Below are positions 63,545 through 64,000 of a DNA stretch of 64,000 nt, piece after piece; within the stretch, counting starts at the first letter, position 1, and each line of letters begins with the position of its first letter. Made by a program: the position numbers and the translations under genes. The stretch is taken from assembly GCF_025449335.1 (NCBI RefSeq), contig NZ_CP104883.1, positions 2,100,501 through 2,164,500 on the forward strand. The letters are read 5' to 3'. This DNA comes from Bartonella sp. HY328 (GTDB taxonomy: Bacteria > Pseudomonadota > Alphaproteobacteria > Rhizobiales > Rhizobiaceae). The notes beneath the pieces were generated by a model that was not told where the DNA came from, ran no database searches, and was given only the letters and a program-made list of their open reading frames with translations.

Positions 63545-63913
63545 TTATTTCTTTTTACCAGCAATTGCCTTTGCAGGGCCCTTACGAGTACGTGCATTAG
63601 TATGTGTGCGTTGACCGCGAACAGGTAATGAACGACGATGACGAAGACCGCGATAGCAACCAAGATCCATCAAACGCTTGATGTTCATGGAAACTTCACG
63701 ACGAAGATCACCTTCAACCTGATAGTCACGATCGATAGCTTCGCGAATTTGCAAAACTTCAGCATCAGTAAGCTGATTAACACGACGCTCAGCAGGAATA
63801 CCTACTTTTTCGCAGATCTCTTGAGCAAATTTTGGTCCAATCCCGTGAATATACTGAAGCGCAATTACTACACGCTTATTAGTCGGGATGTTGACGCCAG
63901 CAATACGAGCCAC
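63545..63913 (-). CDS. rpsM: 30S ribosomal protein S13
   Basis: A 122-residue S13: MARIAGVNIPTNKRV at the N-terminus, GIGPKFAQEI, and the basic RGQRTHTNARTRKG end. The start is GTG at 63913 with AAGGAG seven bases upstream. It is the most upstream gene of the alpha operon seen here; adk and secY would lie beyond the edge. Confidence 0.98.
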   Translation of the reverse strand: MARIAGVNIPTNKRVVIALQYIHGIGPKFAQEICEKVGIPAERRVNQLTDAEVLQIREAIDRDYQVEGDLRREVSMNIKRLMDLGCYRGLRHRRSLPVRGQRTHTNARTRKGPAKAIAGKKK

Positions 63914-64000
63914 GCCTTTTCTCCTTGGTTCTGGTTAACAACTGCAAATACCGCATATATTTACAGTGAAAAATAGCCCTTAACAGAAATCCATCAGGGC

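Noticed and set aside
63971..64000. GCCCT/AGGGC stem followed by T on the minus strand upstream of rpsM
   Set aside because: Only five pairs and cut by the window edge; it may be the end of an upstream terminator but cannot be judged.
1..64000. CRISPR arrays, complete insertion sequences, intact prophage
   Set aside because: No regularly spaced repeats, no transposase frame and no run of phage structural genes were seen on either strand.

Overview
The window is a chromosomal stretch from a low-GC (roughly 40% by eye) alphaproteobacterium of the order Hyphomicrobiales (Rhizobiales), probably near Bartonellaceae/Brucellaceae. The evidence is a fused trpE(G) behind a three-Trp leader peptide, CpdR and DivK single-domain regulators, a BA14K-family protein, an HisN/N-formylglutamate amidohydrolase pair, and two copies of a rhizobial-type intergenic palindromic repeat. 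The family and species cannot be fixed from the sequence alone.

Layout. 0-8.4 kb: 3' part of the CCA-adding enzyme, a CoA-type Nudix hydrolase, and a four-gene MoxR/DUF58/BatA-DUF4159/GATase-like membrane cluster with overlapping genes. 9-12 kb: small lytic transglycosylase, UPF0173 metallo-hydrolase, RuvX, HAD phosphatase. 12.2-19.7 kb: leftward rnr, topA, dprA and plsY. 19.9-21 kb: two accessory genes (a small winged-helix-like protein and a phage-type methyltransferase) at the 3' end of tRNA-Glu. 21-30.3 kb: M15/YcbK-like lipoprotein, small lipoprotein, AlaC-like aminotransferase, hom, glpX, and pyrB with a dihydroorotase-like gene that has lost its metal ligands. 30.4-38 kb: Kazal lipoprotein, cold-shock protein, BA14K protein, the trp attenuator with trpE(G), a CDF transporter and glmS. 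38-43.2 kb: Hsp20 under a heat-shock promoter and ROSE-like thermometer, an odd alpha/beta hydrolase, hisN, formylglutamate amidohydrolase, cpdR and tRNA-Val. 43.3-45.3 kb: decayed island at the 3' end of tRNA-Val, with integrase remnants and a doubly broken membrane gene. 45.4-49.2 kb: lrgAB with a divergent LysR regulator, then AT-rich accessory genes. 49.2-60.2 kb: PfkB kinase, rnd, aspS, dinB, DUF3572, divK, dxs, tlyA and an Fe-S RNA methyltransferase. 60.3-64 kb: an HNH endonuclease, then the end of the ribosomal alpha operon (rplQ, rpoA, rpsK, rpsM).

Most of the window is ordinary housekeeping DNA: nucleotide, isoprenoid, tryptophan and amino-sugar synthesis, tRNA and RNA maturation, topology and cell-cycle control. 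The most interesting signals are regulatory RNA and decay. They are a probably leaderless trpL attenuator, an RpoH promoter plus ROSE-like 5' UTR on hsp20, a candidate small RNA beside hisN, two matched LysR-type boxes one helical phase apart, a two-state 5' leader on the BA14K gene, and the broken genes by tRNA-Val. I found no CRISPR array, no intact insertion sequence and no complete prophage. I did not find a convincing new multi-gene system.
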